This document shows, piece after piece, positions 6,719-6,962 of a DNA stretch of 6,962 nt; the stretch's first letter is position 1; every line of letters starts with the position of its first letter. Under the pieces are notes generated by a model. The model had not been told where the DNA came from and made no database searches. It was given only the letters and a program-made list of their open reading frames with translations. The translations under genes were made by a program, and so were the position numbers. This DNA comes from Acidobacteriota bacterium (GTDB lineage Bacteria > Acidobacteriota > Vicinamibacteria > Vicinamibacterales > JAKQTR01): positions 1 through 6,962 of the forward strand of contig JAPKZP010000314.1 of assembly GCA_026393735.1 (NCBI GenBank), in the 5' to 3' direction.

Positions 6719-6836
6719 CGGCAACAGGATACCACGCTGCGGCGGGGCTCGCAGGTCAATCCCCTTGACTTCGCCAAGGCGTATCGTATTTCCACGAGAG
6801 GCGAGCCGCACCTCAACCACGCCGAGAAACCGTTAG
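6719..6836. other. Gap between the antisense membrane gene and the tail gene
   Basis: About 118 bases with no convincing coding content. On the + strand there is a -35-like TTGACT (6765-6770) and a poor -10-like TATTTC 16 bases later (6787-6792), so a promoter for the tail gene is possible but weak. On the - strand there is TTGACC (6754-6759) and TATCCT (6726-6731), but the 22-base spacing is too long for a normal sigma-70-type promoter. If the antisense gene is real, its transcription must begin in or beyond this stretch. Confidence 0.3.
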
Positions 6837-6850
6837 ATGGGCGCGCCCAT
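6837..6850. repeat. Perfect 14-bp palindrome covering the tail-gene start
   Basis: ATGGGCGCGCCCAT equals its own reverse complement. It begins with the first candidate ATG of the tail gene (6837) and ends within the second (6849). In mRNA it could form a 5-bp stem closing on CGCG and hide both start codons; as DNA it could be a dimer-binding operator. It could also simply be a by-product of the codons for MGAP followed by M. Confidence 0.6.
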
Positions 6851-6962
6851 GAGTAATCTCACCCTCTCCCCTTCACCCTATTTCACGGCCCTGGACGCCA
6901 ACGGGGCGCCCGTGGCCGGGGCGTTGATCTATACCCTCTCGGCGGGGGGGGTGTGGCCGGGC
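6837..6962 (+). CDS. Phage tail fibre/tail spike-type protein, N-terminus only (cut by window edge)
   Basis: The frame opens with ATG 6837 straight after an in-frame TAG and runs off the window after 42 codons. A second ATG at 6849 (MSNLTLSPSPYF) is a credible alternative start. The residues FTALDANGAPVAGALIYTLS resemble the short N-terminal element found at the start of many phage tail fibre, spike and other virion-surface proteins (typically D-x-NG-x-P-[LV]-x-G-x-x-[IL]-Y-T). The function would be attachment of a receptor-binding protein to the tail, and its place after three large virion proteins fits. Only a weak GAG (6824-6826) serves as a ribosome-binding sequence for 6837. After the conserved part, the sequence AGGVWPG departs from the usual AGTxTP, right at a G8 tract, so the frame beyond should be treated with care. 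Confidence 0.65.
   Translation, partial: MGAPMSNLTLSPSPYFTALDANGAPVAGALIYTLSAGGVWPG
6944..6951 (+). repeat. G8 homopolymer near the start of the tail gene
   Basis: Eight consecutive G bases fall about 36 codons into the tail gene, encoding the Gly pair and the first base of the next Val codon in SAGGVW. Tracts of this length can change by slippage and switch a gene on or off, and are also common sites of sequencing error. Which applies cannot be decided because the window ends 11 bases later. Confidence 0.85.

Noticed and set aside
6765..6792. TTGACT ... TATTTC as a promoter for the tail gene
   Set aside because: The -35 match is good but the -10 shares only three of six positions with the consensus; one weak pair in this much sequence is expected by chance.
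6428..6856. 142-codon + strand frame between the third large gene and the tail gene, with GTG start and good junctions
   Set aside because: Its product is an odd string rich in H, D, E, Q and R, as expected for the complement of a membrane protein in the same codon register. First codon positions are more GC-rich (78%) than third positions (66%) over 6431-6718, the opposite of what a coding strand in GC-rich DNA should show. Kept as a finding, not as a gene.

Overview
The window looks like part of the late (virion) gene block of a tailed phage or prophage from a GC-rich bacterial host. The evidence is tight same-strand packing of very large Ala/Gly/Pro-rich proteins with no metabolic or enzyme signatures, gene gaps of only 3 to 5 bases, and a final gene whose first residues carry the DANGAPVAGA type of sequence common at the start of phage tail-fibre or tail-spike proteins. 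No host taxon can be named from the sequence alone. No rRNA, tRNA, CRISPR array, insertion sequence or integrase is visible.

Layout, left to right on the + strand: the last 32 codons of an upstream gene (1-99); a 700-residue phage structural-type protein (103-2205); an 857-residue protein with a central ParB-like domain (2211-4784); a 547-residue Ala/Gly-rich protein (4788-6431); and the first about 42 codons of a tail protein (6837 to the window edge). The only gap in this block, about 400 bases between the third large gene and the tail gene, is mostly filled by a gene on the opposite strand (6404-6718) for a 104-residue protein with three membrane segments.

Working model (inference): the three large proteins sit where short-tailed phages often keep internal or ejection proteins, just before the tail receptor-binding protein. 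They would be packed in the virion and delivered with the DNA. The second carries a ParB/DdrB-like domain with the sequence VDGHQR, and two short QxxΦF(G) motifs resembling sliding-clamp-binding peptides, which suggests it acts on or near DNA after entry. The antisense membrane protein has the N-out, three-segment, basic C-tail layout of class I holins, but could equally be a superinfection-exclusion type accessory protein.

The points most worth a second look are: a 96-base stretch of the ParB-like gene (4501-4596) in which codon bias moves sharply to the +1 frame and encodes a natural-looking helix; the antisense membrane gene, whose mirror-image + strand frame is also open over its whole length; a perfect 14-base palindrome over the tail-gene start; an AT-rich hairpin just ahead of the first large gene; and two 8-base homopolymers inside coding sequence.
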